A DNA stretch of 64,000 nucleotides from AC-32 sp963716865 (GTDB lineage: Bacteria; Actinomycetota; Thermoleophilia; Gaiellales; Gaiellaceae): assembly GCA_963716865.1 (NCBI GenBank), contig CAVQUF010000003.1, positions 62,001 through 126,000 on the forward strand. Reading direction: 5' to 3'. Below, one piece after another: positions 28,362 through 36,987 of the stretch. Every line of letters starts with the position of its first letter. Position 1 is the first letter of the stretch. The notes beneath the pieces were generated by a model. The model was not told the origin of the DNA. It saw only the letters and a program-made list of their open reading frames with translations, and made no database searches. Position numbers and translations under genes: made by a program.

Positions 28362-29485
28362 CGGGTCATTCTCGCGCGGGCGGCGGCGATCCGCTCGGGC
28401 GGGGTCGGATGGGTGAAGAGCAGCGCGTAGAGCAGCGGCGGCGGGTCGAGGTCGGCCAGGTTCGCGAGAGCCAGGCGACGGTGCATCGCCTCGATCGCAA
28501 CGCCGTCGCCGGTCAGGTCGACCGCGAAGCGGTCGGCCGCGCGCTCCCAGCGGCGCGAGAGCCGGGCCTCGAACGGAAGCGCCCCCAGCTCCAGCAGGAA
28601 CAGCACGAGCAGGACGAGCGGCACGACGCGCGGATCGCCCGGCCCGGAGGCGCCGGCCGCGTCGAGCAGCCCCTGCCAGGAGAGGACGAGCCAGAGGATC
28701 AGCACGGCCGCGGCCGCGCCCGCCATCGCGAGCACCGTCCCGGCCGCGACGTGGCGGAAGCGCCGGTGCCCGAGCTCGTGCGCCACGACGCCCCGCAGCT
28801 CGCCGCGCGGTGCGTCCTCCAGCAGCGTGTCGTACAGGACGAGCCGCCGCGTCGGCCCGAGCCCGGAGACGTAGGCGTTGTGCTTGCGGGTCCGGCGGCT
28901 CGCGTCGGCGACGAGCATCGTCCTCACGGGCACCCCCGCGCGCACCGACAGGTCCCGCAGCTCCTCGGCGAGCGCCGGGTCAGGGAGCGGCCAGAAGCGG
29001 TTGAAGAGCCGCTCGAACAGGAGCGGTGCGAAAAGGCTGAGGACGAGCGTGAGCGCGGCCGCGCCCGGAGCGGCCGCCAACGGCCACCACGAGGGCCAGG
29101 CCCGGATCGCTCCGAGCAGGAGCACGAGCGCGAGCCCGGTCAGCAGGGCGCCGATCACGAGCCCCTTCGCCCGGTCCCAGAGCCACGCACCCAGCGTCTG
29201 CGTGGAGAAGCCCCAGCGGCGCTCGTAGTTCCAGCCCCGCCAGCACGAGAGCGGTAGCCGCACGAGCGTCCCCACGCACACTACGAGCGCCGCGAGCTCG
29301 AGCGTCTGCGCCCACCAGGAGCCGCCGGTCAGGTCCCAGAGCCAGTCTCCGACCACCGAGAACGTGAGGGCGAGGAGGACGGCGAGCTCCAGAGCGAGAT
29401 CGATTCCGAGCGCGCGGTAGAGCGGACGGTGGTACGACCTCGCCCGCTCGATTTCCTCGGCCGCAAACAGATCTGATGCGTTCAC
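28358..29485 (-). CDS. M48 family metallopeptidase (Ste24/CAAX protease-like)
   Basis: 375 aa from GTG 29485, with several membrane helices. VVAHELGHRRF (about residue 240) is the HExxH zinc motif. A downstream ERAADRFAVDLTG supplies the third ligand Glu. The N-terminal domain (SYHRPLYRALGIDLALEL, WGFSTQTLGAWLWDRAKG) matches Ste24-type peptidases, integral membrane proteases involved in quality control. The frame is open upstream for over 2 kb, but that is antisense to the FtsH-like gene; this start sits in the 40-bp divergent promoter region. Confidence 0.9.
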   Translation of the reverse strand: MNASDLFAAEEIERARSYHRPLYRALGIDLALELAVLLALTFSVVGDWLWDLTGGSWWAQTLELAALVVCVGTLVRLPLSCWRGWNYERRWGFSTQTLGAWLWDRAKGLVIGALLTGLALVLLLGAIRAWPSWWPLAAAPGAAALTLVLSLFAPLLFERLFNRFWPLPDPALAEELRDLSVRAGVPVRTMLVADASRRTRKHNAYVSGLGPTRRLVLYDTLLEDAPRGELRGVVAHELGHRRFRHVAAGTVLAMAGAAAAVLILWLVLSWQGLLDAAGASGPGDPRVVPLVLLVLFLLELGALPFEARLSRRWERAADRFAVDLTGDGVAIEAMHRRLALANLADLDPPPLLYALLFTHPTPPERIAAARARMTR

Positions 29486-29512
29486 GTGGAAGTAGGTGAG
29501 CTTAGTGACATC

Positions 29513-29518
29513 TACACT
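29513..29518 (+). promoter_or_regulatory. Putative leaderless -10 box for the FtsH-like gene
   Basis: TACACT, 6 nt before ATG 29525, in the 39-bp gap between the divergent M48 and FtsH-like genes. Confidence 0.5.
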
Positions 29519-29524
29519 GAATCG

Positions 29525-31954
29525 ATGAGCACCGGGCTGGCTGCGGGAGGGCTGCTCTCGGCGGACGAGCAGCTTGCGCTCAACGCTCAGTGGCGCGTGC
29601 TCAGACGGGCGGCAACCGGGGTCGCGATCCTCTCCTCTCCGGCCCTCTTCATCTGGTTCCACAAGTTCAAGGGCTGGCCCATCGGCTGGTCGCTCCTGGC
29701 CACGCTTCTCGCAATCGCGGCCTTCAGGGGCGTCCTCGACCTCATCTTCCACCGCTTCATCCGCTGGCCGAGCCTGTTCGGGATCGACAACGCGGAGATG
29801 CGCGAGGAGGACGTCGTCGCGCGCCGCCGCGTCTGGTTCTGGCACTTCTGGGCCAAGGTCTTCCTCGTCGTCCTGCTGATCGTGGTGGCGATCTACGTGG
29901 TCCGGTTGATCCTGCACGGCGCCGACGACACGAGCTTCTTCGGAACGATCGGCGACCTCTGGCACTCGATCACGTCGCCTCTCTCCAACGCCGCGGGGGT
30001 TCTGAGCTTCGGTTTCACCTTCATCCTCTTCTTCCTCTTCAACTTCATGATCTTTTTCGGGCCGATGCTCGCCATGGGGATCTCGCAGATCCGCGGCTTC
30101 GAGCCGGGCGACGCGGACTGGGGCGTGAGGCTCGGGGACGTGCGCGGGCAGGCCGAGGCGAAGGAGGAGGTCAGGCGCGTCGTCAGCCTCTGGCAGTCCG
30201 GCGAGGCGTTCGAGCAGGCGGGCGGCAAGCGCGAGCGGGGGCTGCTCTTCCTCGGTGCGCCCGGAACAGGGAAGACGATGCTTGCGAAGGCGATCGCGAC
30301 GGGCTTCAACTCGCCGATCGTGACCATCCCCGGCTCGGGTTTCGCGCAGACCTTCATCGGCCTGGACGTCGTCATCGTTCGCTTCCTGGCGCGGAAGGCG
30401 AAGCGGCTCGCGCGCAAGTGGGGCGGCCAGTGCATCGTCTTCATCGACGAGATCGACGCGGTCGGCATGCGGCGGCAGTCGCTCGGCGGCGCCGCGATCT
30501 CGAGCATGAGCGCGGGGCCGACCAGCATCCACGATCTCTGCTTCTACGGGCCGAGCGGCGCGATCACCTCGAGCGAGGACCTGATCCTCGAATCGCGCGC
30601 ATGGCGCGATCGGCTCTTCGACGAGCGCAAGCCCGGCGCGCCGCCACCGAACCCGGTTGCCGCGCGGATCGGCGGGATCGTCAACCAGGTCATGCCGGGC
30701 ATGTTCGGCGGAGGGCAGGGCCAGCTCGCGCTCAACCAGCTTCTCCTCGTGATGGACGGGATCGACAACCCGCCGTTTCTCAGACGCGTGACGACCAACG
30801 TCACCAACAAGGTGCTGGACGCCCTCTACGTGATCCCGCGGCGGATCCGGCACACCTCGCTGCGGCTGCCGCACGTGAAGCCGAGCGGGAGCCAGATCTA
30901 CTTCATCGGGGCGACGAACGTGCCGCTGGAGATGCTCGACCCTGCCCTCACGCGGCCCGGCCGGATGGGGCGGCACGTCCTGTTCCGCACGCCCACGAAG
31001 GCCGACCGGCTCGACATCTTCGACCTCTACCTCGCGAAGGTCTCGCACGAGCAGGACCTCGACACCGAGAAGCGGCGCGACGAGCTCGCGCGCGTCACCT
31101 CCGGCTACTCGCCGGCCATGATCGAGCAGGTCTGCTCCATGGCCCTGACGATCGCGCACCACGACCAGCGCCTCGAGTTCGCGTGGGCGGACATCGTCGA
31201 GGCGATGACGACGGTCGAGTCGGGAACGGCGATCGGCACGGAGTACATCCCCGCGGAGAGCCGCTCGACGGCGCTCCACGAGGCGGGCCACGCGGCCGCC
31301 GCGCACGTGTACGTGAAGCACGCGGAGTCGACGCGGCTGTCGCTCCGCCGGCGCGGCCGTTCCCTCGGGCACCACATGGCGCGCGAGCGGGAGGAGAAGT
31401 TCACCTACTGGCGCTCCGAGGAGATGGCGGCCCTGATCTGGGCACTCGGCGCGATGGCCGCCGAGTACGTCTTCTACGGCGAGAACACGACCGGGGTCAG
31501 CGGCGACGTGCAGGGCGCGACCACGCAGGCCAGCCTGATGGTCGGCGCCTACGCGATGGCGCCCGAGACCGTCGATCTCGGGCCCTCGGTGAACGGCCGC
31601 CCGACGAAGCGCACGCTCGACCAGAAGCGAGAGCAGATCACGAAGCGCTTCGAGCAGATCGGGACGCAGATCATGAATCGCGCCGGCGACGGCGGCCCGC
31701 TCGACCACAGCCCGATCGCCGCGGTCCTGGCGGATCCGAGCAAGCGCGCGTTCGTCGCGCAGCTCCTCGGCCAGGCCTACGTCACGGCCCACGCGCTGAT
31801 CGTCCACAACAGGCGCGCGGTCGAGCGGATCGCGGAGGCGCTGATGGAGAAGCGCGAGATCTTCGGCGACGAGCTGGTCGAGCTCCTCGACTCGGCCAAG
31901 CTCAAGGCGCCCAAGCTCGACCTGACCAAGGAAGCGGCATGGCCCGCCCTGTAG
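29525..31954 (+). CDS. Divergent FtsH-like AAA+ membrane metalloprotease with insertions
   Basis: 809 aa. Several N-terminal membrane helices precede an AAA+ module: Walker A GAPGTGKT (about 243), Walker B CIVFIDEID (about 304), and sensor region FIGATN (about 462). The M41 peptidase has HEAGH (about 583) and a downstream SGDV that may give the third ligand. It differs from canonical FtsH by about 95 residues between Walker B and the LNQLLLVMDG helix and about 40 more before the ATN motif. The window's canonical FtsH (43551-45497) lacks these. Its divergent neighbour is an M48 membrane protease. Confidence 0.88.
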   Translation: MSTGLAAGGLLSADEQLALNAQWRVLRRAATGVAILSSPALFIWFHKFKGWPIGWSLLATLLAIAAFRGVLDLIFHRFIRWPSLFGIDNAEMREEDVVARRRVWFWHFWAKVFLVVLLIVVAIYVVRLILHGADDTSFFGTIGDLWHSITSPLSNAAGVLSFGFTFILFFLFNFMIFFGPMLAMGISQIRGFEPGDADWGVRLGDVRGQAEAKEEVRRVVSLWQSGEAFEQAGGKRERGLLFLGAPGTGKTMLAKAIATGFNSPIVTIPGSGFAQTFIGLDVVIVRFLARKAKRLARKWGGQCIVFIDEIDAVGMRRQSLGGAAISSMSAGPTSIHDLCFYGPSGAITSSEDLILESRAWRDRLFDERKPGAPPPNPVAARIGGIVNQVMPGMFGGGQGQLALNQLLLVMDGIDNPPFLRRVTTNVTNKVLDALYVIPRRIRHTSLRLPHVKPSGSQIYFIGATNVPLEMLDPALTRPGRMGRHVLFRTPTKADRLDIFDLYLAKVSHEQDLDTEKRRDELARVTSGYSPAMIEQVCSMALTIAHHDQRLEFAWADIVEAMTTVESGTAIGTEYIPAESRSTALHEAGHAAAAHVYVKHAESTRLSLRRRGRSLGHHMAREREEKFTYWRSEEMAALIWALGAMAAEYVFYGENTTGVSGDVQGATTQASLMVGAYAMAPETVDLGPSVNGRPTKRTLDQKREQITKRFEQIGTQIMNRAGDGGPLDHSPIAAVLADPSKRAFVAQLLGQAYVTAHALIVHNRRAVERIAEALMEKREIFGDELVELLDSAKLKAPKLDLTKEAAWPAL

Positions 31955-32694
31955 GCCTCAGCACTCGCTTCTTCGGCGCCTACCTGCTGTTGGGGGTGGC
32001 CGCGGGCGCGGCGATCGGCTCGTCGATCGTTCTTGCTCAGCGCCCGGCGCCGAAGCCGCCTCCGCCCTGGTCGAGCTGGAAACCCGCCGCTGCCTCGATC
32101 AAGGACCAGGAGCTGCAGATCGCAGACCACGTCGGTCGCTCGTACCGTCTCCCGAGCGGCAGCCAGCCGATCAACGTCAAGGTCAGCAGCCCGACGGGCG
32201 GCCAGACCCTCCGGGCGATCGGAGTTCCGACGACGCCGAAGCCGAAGAGCCTGTCCGACTTCGCGCTCTTCGACAACGCCAACGAGCAGAGTGTCTTCTT
32301 CGCTCTCTGTGGCGACGGCGGCAACTGCAAGATCAGCGAGGGCACGCCCTCCCAGGCGCGCGGGCCGGTCCTTCGCCGGGAGGCCCTCGAGCTGGCGCTC
32401 TACACGTTCGAGTACAGCCCGCCGGTCGAGAACGTCGTCGTGTTCCTCCCGCCCGGGCCCGGCCAGGAGAAGCCGACCTCGACGCTGTTCCTCCGCCGCA
32501 GCGACCTCTCTAGCCGCCTCCACGAGCCGCTCCGCCAGACGCTTCCGCAGGCTCGCCCGCCGGTGCCGGGACAGATCCGGTCGGCAGAGCTGAAGACCGT
32601 GAACGACCTCACCGGTGACAAGCGCTACCGCTACGTCGGCGTCTTCAAGGCCCCGGACTTCGGCCGGATGGTCGTGCTCAGGCCGGGCGCCTGA
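31939..32694 (+). CDS. Exported or signal-anchored protein of unknown function
   Basis: 251 aa. N-terminal hydrophobic helix (residues 11-33, AYLLLGVAAGAAIGSSIVLA), a Pro-rich linker (RPAPKPPPPW), then an extracytoplasmic domain with two cysteines (FALCGDGGNCKI), a likely disulfide. The ATG lies 16 bp inside the FtsH-like gene, so translation is coupled. A role as a partner or substrate of that protease is only inference. No family recognised. Confidence 0.7.
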   Translation: MARPVGLSTRFFGAYLLLGVAAGAAIGSSIVLAQRPAPKPPPPWSSWKPAAASIKDQELQIADHVGRSYRLPSGSQPINVKVSSPTGGQTLRAIGVPTTPKPKSLSDFALFDNANEQSVFFALCGDGGNCKISEGTPSQARGPVLRREALELALYTFEYSPPVENVVVFLPPGPGQEKPTSTLFLRRSDLSSRLHEPLRQTLPQARPPVPGQIRSAELKTVNDLTGDKRYRYVGVFKAPDFGRMVVLRPGA

Positions 32695-32706
32695 GCCTCT
32701 GCAGAG

Positions 32707-33402
32707 CTAGCCGCGAGGCAGCAGAAAGGCGCAGGGCCTGCCGTTCTCGGGGTACGGCGAGCGGCCGACCTTCGTGACCAGCAGCAGGCCGTCGACGTCC
32801 GGCAGCTCGAGCTCGTCGCCCGGTGCCGGTGGAGGGCCCTCGCGCTCGACGAGCAGGTAGCGCTTCGCCGTCGGCACGAAGAGCAGGTGCGAGGACGGCT
32901 GCGCGGGCCCCGGCTCCTCTGCGTCGGCCTCGGCCTCGACCAGCGTCAGCCTGGTGAATTCTCCGTGGAGCCGCTCGATCTCCTCGCGGAGCGTCCGGTT
33001 CTCGGCCTGGAGCCGCTCGAGCTCGGGGTCGGGCTCGGGCTCGGAGTCGGGCACGACCTCGAGCGGCGGCGCCGGCTTGACCTGCTCGAGCCTGACGACG
33101 TTCCGCTCCTCGTTCCCCTCCTCGGGCGTCTGGCCCCGTGCCGCACGGTGACGCTTGTCGATCTTGGCCCACAAGCCGGTGCCGAAACCGCGCTCCGGGC
33201 TCAGCTCGACGCCGTGCTGGTCGGCGAGCGCGATCGCCAGCGCCGGCCCGGAGACGAACCCGCGCTCGACGAGGATCGCGCCGAGCAGACGGCCCGTGTC
33301 GGCCTGCTCGGAGAGGGCCCGGTCGAGCTCCTCCTTCGTGATCAATTCCTTTGCGAGCAGCAACTCGCCCAGGGGACGCCAAGAGTTCTCCGCAGGTTCC
33401 AC
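32707..33402 (-). CDS. MshEN-domain protein with coiled coil, no ATPase
   Basis: 231 aa from GTG 33402. Residues 5-60 (PLGELLLAKELITKEELDRAL ... LVERGFV ... LADQHGVE) match the MshEN/GspE N-terminal domain of type II secretion and type IV pilus ATPases, which can bind c-di-GMP. It is followed by a charged coiled coil (about 108-140) and a beta-rich C-terminus, with no AAA ATPase domain. A stand-alone sensor or adaptor is plausible. The usual c-di-GMP-binding residues cannot be judged by eye. Upstream sequence GATAGA-N6-GTG fits leaderless initiation. Confidence 0.7.
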   Translation of the reverse strand: MEPAENSWRPLGELLLAKELITKEELDRALSEQADTGRLLGAILVERGFVSGPALAIALADQHGVELSPERGFGTGLWAKIDKRHRAARGQTPEEGNEERNVVRLEQVKPAPPLEVVPDSEPEPDPELERLQAENRTLREEIERLHGEFTRLTLVEAEADAEEPGPAQPSSHLLFVPTAKRYLLVEREGPPPAPGDELELPDVDGLLLVTKVGRSPYPENGRPCAFLLPRG

Positions 33403-33440
33403 GCTTCTTCTATCGGCCGAAACGCGCCCCCGCACAAGAG

Positions 33441-34259
33441 TCAGTCGTCGTCCTCGGCAAGCGAGATCTCGCGCTGTGCGCGGACGAACGGGTCGGCGTG
33501 GCGGGCCGAGATCTCCGCCGGCCAGTCGCGCGGGAACTCGCCCAGGCTCTGTCGCTGGCCGCCGGGCACGCGGAGCTCGATGGAGATCCGTCCGCCGTCG
33601 ACGCGAATCAGGTTGTACGCGGGATACGGAAAGCCGCGGGTGCGAAGCGTCGAGACGGTTCCCGAGTGGACGAGCAGCATCCCGGCGACCGGCCACACGT
33701 AGGGCACGTGCCGGTGGCCGCCGAGGACGAGGTCGACGCCCGCCTGGCGGAGGAGCGAGAGCACGTCTCCGGCGTCGAGCACCTGGTTCCGCTCGCGGCC
33801 GGTGCCGGGGATCGGCATCAGATGGTGGTGGCAGAAGAAGAGCCGGAGGTCGGCCTCGCCGGCGAAGCCTTCCTGGATCCAGCCGTAGTGCTCACGGCCG
33901 ATCTCGCCCTCGTCCAGGTCGGGCTTGGACGAGTCGACCGCGACGAGCGCGAGCTCGGTCCCGCCGAGCTCGAGGCGCAGCCGCGTGTCACGCGCCCCGA
34001 ACGTGTCCTCGAAGCGCAGGTAGCCGACGTTGCGCGCGTCGTGGTTGCCGGGAACGGGAACGACGTGCTCGCACTCGAGCGCGGCCAGCTCCTGGTGCGC
34101 GAGCGGGTACTGGTCGGGATACCCGTCGTCGGTGATGTCTCCTGCGATCACGACGAGATCCGGCGACTCGGCGTTGATCTCGGCGATCGCCGTCTGCAGC
34201 AGGTCCTGTCGGTAGCGGCTGCCGCCGACATGCACGTCCGAGATCTGCGCGATCAGCAC
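33441..34259 (-). CDS. Calcineurin-like metallophosphoesterase (CpdA-like)
   Basis: 272 aa. All five metal motifs are visible: ISDVHVG, GDITDDG, GNHD, CHHHLM, GGHRH. This is the class III cyclic nucleotide phosphodiesterase (CpdA) arrangement, a binuclear metal site hydrolysing phosphodiesters; cAMP is a plausible substrate, which would fit the AAA/cyclase-like regulator elsewhere, though that link is speculative. Start is GTG 34259. It is 19 bp downstream of the ATP-grasp gene. Confidence 0.9.
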   Translation of the reverse strand: MLIAQISDVHVGGSRYRQDLLQTAIAEINAESPDLVVIAGDITDDGYPDQYPLAHQELAALECEHVVPVPGNHDARNVGYLRFEDTFGARDTRLRLELGGTELALVAVDSSKPDLDEGEIGREHYGWIQEGFAGEADLRLFFCHHHLMPIPGTGRERNQVLDAGDVLSLLRQAGVDLVLGGHRHVPYVWPVAGMLLVHSGTVSTLRTRGFPYPAYNLIRVDGGRISIELRVPGGQRQSLGEFPRDWPAEISARHADPFVRAQREISLAEDDD

Positions 34260-34277
34260 CCCGGGAGTCTCGCGCAG

Positions 34278-35147
34278 CTACGCGCCGGCTGCGGTCGCGG
34301 CGAGCGCGGACTCCCTGTGCCCACCCGCGAGCGCGGCGACCGCGTCGTCGAAGACGCTGCGGCCGGGCAGCGAGTACACGGGGCGGAAGTCGACCGCGCC
34401 GTTCAGCTCGATCACGCAGAATCCGCCCGGCCCGGTCGGCAGGAGATCGACACCGACCAGGTCGAGGCCCGAGGCCGCCGCCGCGGCCAGGGCCAGGCGC
34501 GATGCAACGGGCGGCGGGACCGTCGGCACCGCCGACGCGCCGAGCGCCACGTTCGTCCGCCATTCGCCCGACGCGGCGAGCCGCCTGGCCGCTCCGACGA
34601 TCTTCCCGCCCGCGACGACCAGCCTGAGATCGTGGCCGAGCGGCGGAATCAGCTCCTGTGCGAGTACGCCTCCCTGCCGGAACCAGGGGCGGAACGCGAG
34701 CGCCTCGAGCGAGCGCTCGAGCGCATCGCGGCTCTCGCAGAGCAGGACGTCCCTCCCCCAGCTCCCGAAGCGCGGCTTGAGCACGGCCGGAAAGTCGAGA
34801 TCCGGCGGCTCCTGGTAGGGCTCGATCAGGGTCGTTCGCGGATGCGGCAGCCCTGCGCGGCGCAGCGTCCGGGCGGTCAGAAGCTTGTCGTGAGCGCGCA
34901 GAAGCGCCGCGGGCCGGTTCAGGACATCGACGCCGGCGGTGGCGAGCCGGTCGAGCGACCAGAGCCCTTCCTCGACCCCGTCGAGATCGTCCCGGACGTC
35001 GAGCCGGGAGAGAGCGAGATCACCCGGACCGAGGCGAAGCAGGGCCTCGTGGGGGGCGAGCAGCTCGGCGGGCCGGCCGTTCCAGGAGCGGGCGGTCAGC
35101 GCGAGGTTCGTGGCGCTCGAGCGGTGGCCGACGATTGCGACACGCAT
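34278..35147 (-). CDS. ATP-grasp (RimK-like) ligase
   Basis: 289 aa from ATG 35147. ATP-grasp core: FPAVLKPRFGSWGRDVLL (Lys and the glycine loop), LAQELIPP, and the metal-binding end GGFCVIELNGAVDF. RimK-type enzymes ligate glutamate or other amino acids to proteins or peptides; the substrate is unknown here. CACAAT 7 nt before this ATG supports it over an upstream in-frame start. It forms a likely two-gene unit with the phosphoesterase. Confidence 0.85.
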   Translation of the reverse strand: MRVAIVGHRSSATNLALTARSWNGRPAELLAPHEALLRLGPGDLALSRLDVRDDLDGVEEGLWSLDRLATAGVDVLNRPAALLRAHDKLLTARTLRRAGLPHPRTTLIEPYQEPPDLDFPAVLKPRFGSWGRDVLLCESRDALERSLEALAFRPWFRQGGVLAQELIPPLGHDLRLVVAGGKIVGAARRLAASGEWRTNVALGASAVPTVPPPVASRLALAAAAASGLDLVGVDLLPTGPGGFCVIELNGAVDFRPVYSLPGRSVFDDAVAALAGGHRESALAATAAGA

Positions 35148-35154
35148 GGCGGGA

Positions 35155-35160
35155 ATTGTG
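35155..35160 (-). promoter_or_regulatory. Putative leaderless -10 box for the ATP-grasp gene
   Basis: CACAAT, 7 nt before ATG 35147. Confidence 0.4.
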
Positions 35161-35229
35161 CCCGAGAGCGGGGGGTTTTGGGAAGCCGTGCGGTTAAGGA
35201 CTCGTGACAAAGTGGCGCGCGTGCGCCGC

Positions 35230-36201
35230 TCAGACGGTGATGACGACCTTTCCCCGGGCGTGTCCTTCGCCGAGGTAGGCGAGAGCTTCGGGCGTCTCGC
35301 TCAGCGGGTACCGCCGGTCGATGACCGGCTTGACTGCCCCCGCCTCGAGCAGCTCCCGCAGGTCGACGAGATCGGCCTTGTTCATCTTCGCCAGGAACGG
35401 GACCACGGTCTGGCTTCGTCCCGTCGAGGCCAGGCGCATCCCGGCCAGGTGACCCAGGGGCCCGATCCAGCGGTTCGTCTTCGGGCCGCCGACCACGACC
35501 AGGCGCGCCCTGTCGGCCAGCACGCGCCTCAGCTCGCGCCACGAGCGGTTGCCCGCAATGTCGAGCAGCAGGTCGTAGCGCTGCTCGCTCAGCGTGAAGT
35601 CCTCCTGCGTGTAGTCGATGACCCGGTCTGCGCCGAGCGACCGGGCGGTGTCGACGTTCGCCGTGCTGCACACGCCGGTCACCTCCGCGCCGAACGACTT
35701 CGCGATCTGCACGGCGAACGTGCCCACGCCTCCCGACGCGCCGTTGATCAGCACGCGGTGCCCGGTCTGGATCCGGCCCTTGTCGCGCAGCCCCTGCAGC
35801 GCGGTCACGGCCGCGACGGGCGCGGCCGCCGCCTGCTCGAACGTGACGTTGGCCGGTTTCTGCACCACGGCGCGATCCACGGGGATACAGACATACTCGG
35901 CGAAGGCACCGCCTCTCACGCCGAAGACCTCGTCGCCGGCCCCGAACTGCGTCACGTCCTTGCCGACCGTCTCGACCGTCCCCGCGAAGTCGACTCCGAC
36001 GGCTTGCTCCTTCGGTCTCCGCAACCCGCCCTGGAGCCGGACGAGATAGGGCGTGCCCGTGACCCCGTGCCAGTCCACCGGGTTCACGGACGCAGCGCGA
36101 ACGCGAACCAGCACACCGTCGTCCGTGACGGCCGGCAGGTCGATCTCGCCGAGCTCGAGCGCGTCAGGCGGGCCGTAGACGCGGTGCAGGATCGCTTTCA
36201 T
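35230..36201 (-). CDS. MDR-family NAD(P)-dependent oxidoreductase (zinc-independent)
   Basis: 323 aa. INGASGGVGTFAVQIAKSFG is the Rossmann cofactor site. The N-terminal GroES-like part has VNPVDWHGVTG, and structural zinc cysteines are absent, so it resembles quinone oxidoreductases. It has an AVTALQGLRDKG segment typical of that branch. The ATG lies 13 nt after the 3' end of a tRNA-Val pseudogene on the same strand, an odd leader with no Shine-Dalgarno. Confidence 0.9.
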   Translation of the reverse strand: MKAILHRVYGPPDALELGEIDLPAVTDDGVLVRVRAASVNPVDWHGVTGTPYLVRLQGGLRRPKEQAVGVDFAGTVETVGKDVTQFGAGDEVFGVRGGAFAEYVCIPVDRAVVQKPANVTFEQAAAAPVAAVTALQGLRDKGRIQTGHRVLINGASGGVGTFAVQIAKSFGAEVTGVCSTANVDTARSLGADRVIDYTQEDFTLSEQRYDLLLDIAGNRSWRELRRVLADRARLVVVGGPKTNRWIGPLGHLAGMRLASTGRSQTVVPFLAKMNKADLVDLRELLEAGAVKPVIDRRYPLSETPEALAYLGEGHARGKVVITV

Positions 36202-36214
36202 CGAACCAGGGCGA

Positions 36215-36285
36215 TGGGCGGTGACGGTCTCGAACCGCCGACCTCCTGCTCGTAGGGCAGGCGCCGTGCCAATCCGAAGGTGACG
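36215..36285 (-). pseudogene. tRNA-Val(UAC) pseudogene
   Basis: The first 35 nt (36215-36249) are identical to the 3' part of the intact tRNA-Val at 38657-38691, in the same orientation. Beyond that the homology continues weakly: the anticodon stem (CCTGC/GCAGG) and the UAC anticodon persist, but the invariant U33 is C, and the D stem and the 5' acceptor strand no longer pair with the 3' strand. It cannot fold as a normal tRNA. It may be a decayed duplication or a tRNA-like leader for the downstream oxidoreductase gene. Confidence 0.8.
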
Positions 36286-36366
36286 AAACCGGGCTCAGTA
36301 GTTGTCCACAGGTCCATCGGTGTGACGCCCGATGCTATGGAAGTGCAGTCGAGGGAGCCTGTGTGT

Positions 36367-36984
36367 ATGGCAGAGCTGCATACGCTGGCTGGAGGGCAGC
36401 GGCTTGTCGAGTTGGCGGTCGGGCCTGAGTTGTGGGAGCGTGTGTTCCAGGTCGCACCGCTGGTACTGATCGGGACGAAGGAAGGCGAGGGATGGGACTT
36501 CGCCCCCAAGCACATGGCGATGCCGCTCGGCTGGGAGGGTTTCTACTGCTTCGTCTGTAGCCCGCGCCACGCGACCTACCGGAACGTGAGGGCCCACCCG
36601 CAGTTCACGGTGAGCTTCCCGCGGGCCGATCGGATCGTCGAGTCGAGCTTCGCAGCTGGGGGGCGGTTCGCAGGCGGGGTGAAGCCGGCGCTCGGAGCCG
36701 TCCCCACGGCTCCGGCGCGCGTCGTGGACGTGCCGGTCGTCGACGGATGCCCGCTCTACCTCGAGTGCGAGCTGGAGCGCATCGTGGACGGGTTCGGCCC
36801 GAATAGCCTGATCGTCGGTCGCGTGGTGGCCGCCACCGCCGTGCGCGAGGCAGTGCGCGGGGCCGAGGTGGACGACGCGGATCTCGTCTACCGGCTCGGC
36901 CTGCTCGCGTATCTCGCGCCGGGCCGCTTCGCGGTCGTCCGCGAAAGCTCGTCGTTCCCCTACCCGGCCGATTTCCGGCTCTAG
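36367..36984 (+). CDS. Flavin reductase-like, FMN-binding split-barrel protein
   Basis: 205 aa from ATG 36367. LVLIGTKEGEGWDFAPKHMA, then FYCFVCSPRHATYRNVRAHP and FTVSFPR correspond to the first beta strands of flavin reductase-like split barrels. GAGGGAG lies 10 nt upstream; another in-frame ATG (36337) would add 10 residues. The substrate is unknown. Only 3 bp separate it from the M20 gene, implying one transcript. Confidence 0.8.
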   Translation: MAELHTLAGGQRLVELAVGPELWERVFQVAPLVLIGTKEGEGWDFAPKHMAMPLGWEGFYCFVCSPRHATYRNVRAHPQFTVSFPRADRIVESSFAAGGRFAGGVKPALGAVPTAPARVVDVPVVDGCPLYLECELERIVDGFGPNSLIVGRVVAATAVREAVRGAEVDDADLVYRLGLLAYLAPGRFAVVRESSSFPYPADFRL

Positions 36985-36987
36985 ACG

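Noticed and set aside
28358..31807. Very long minus-strand frame antisense to the FtsH-like gene, joined to the M48 gene
   Set aside because: Only its last 375 codons show protein features; the rest is a GC-rich shadow of the plus-strand protease.
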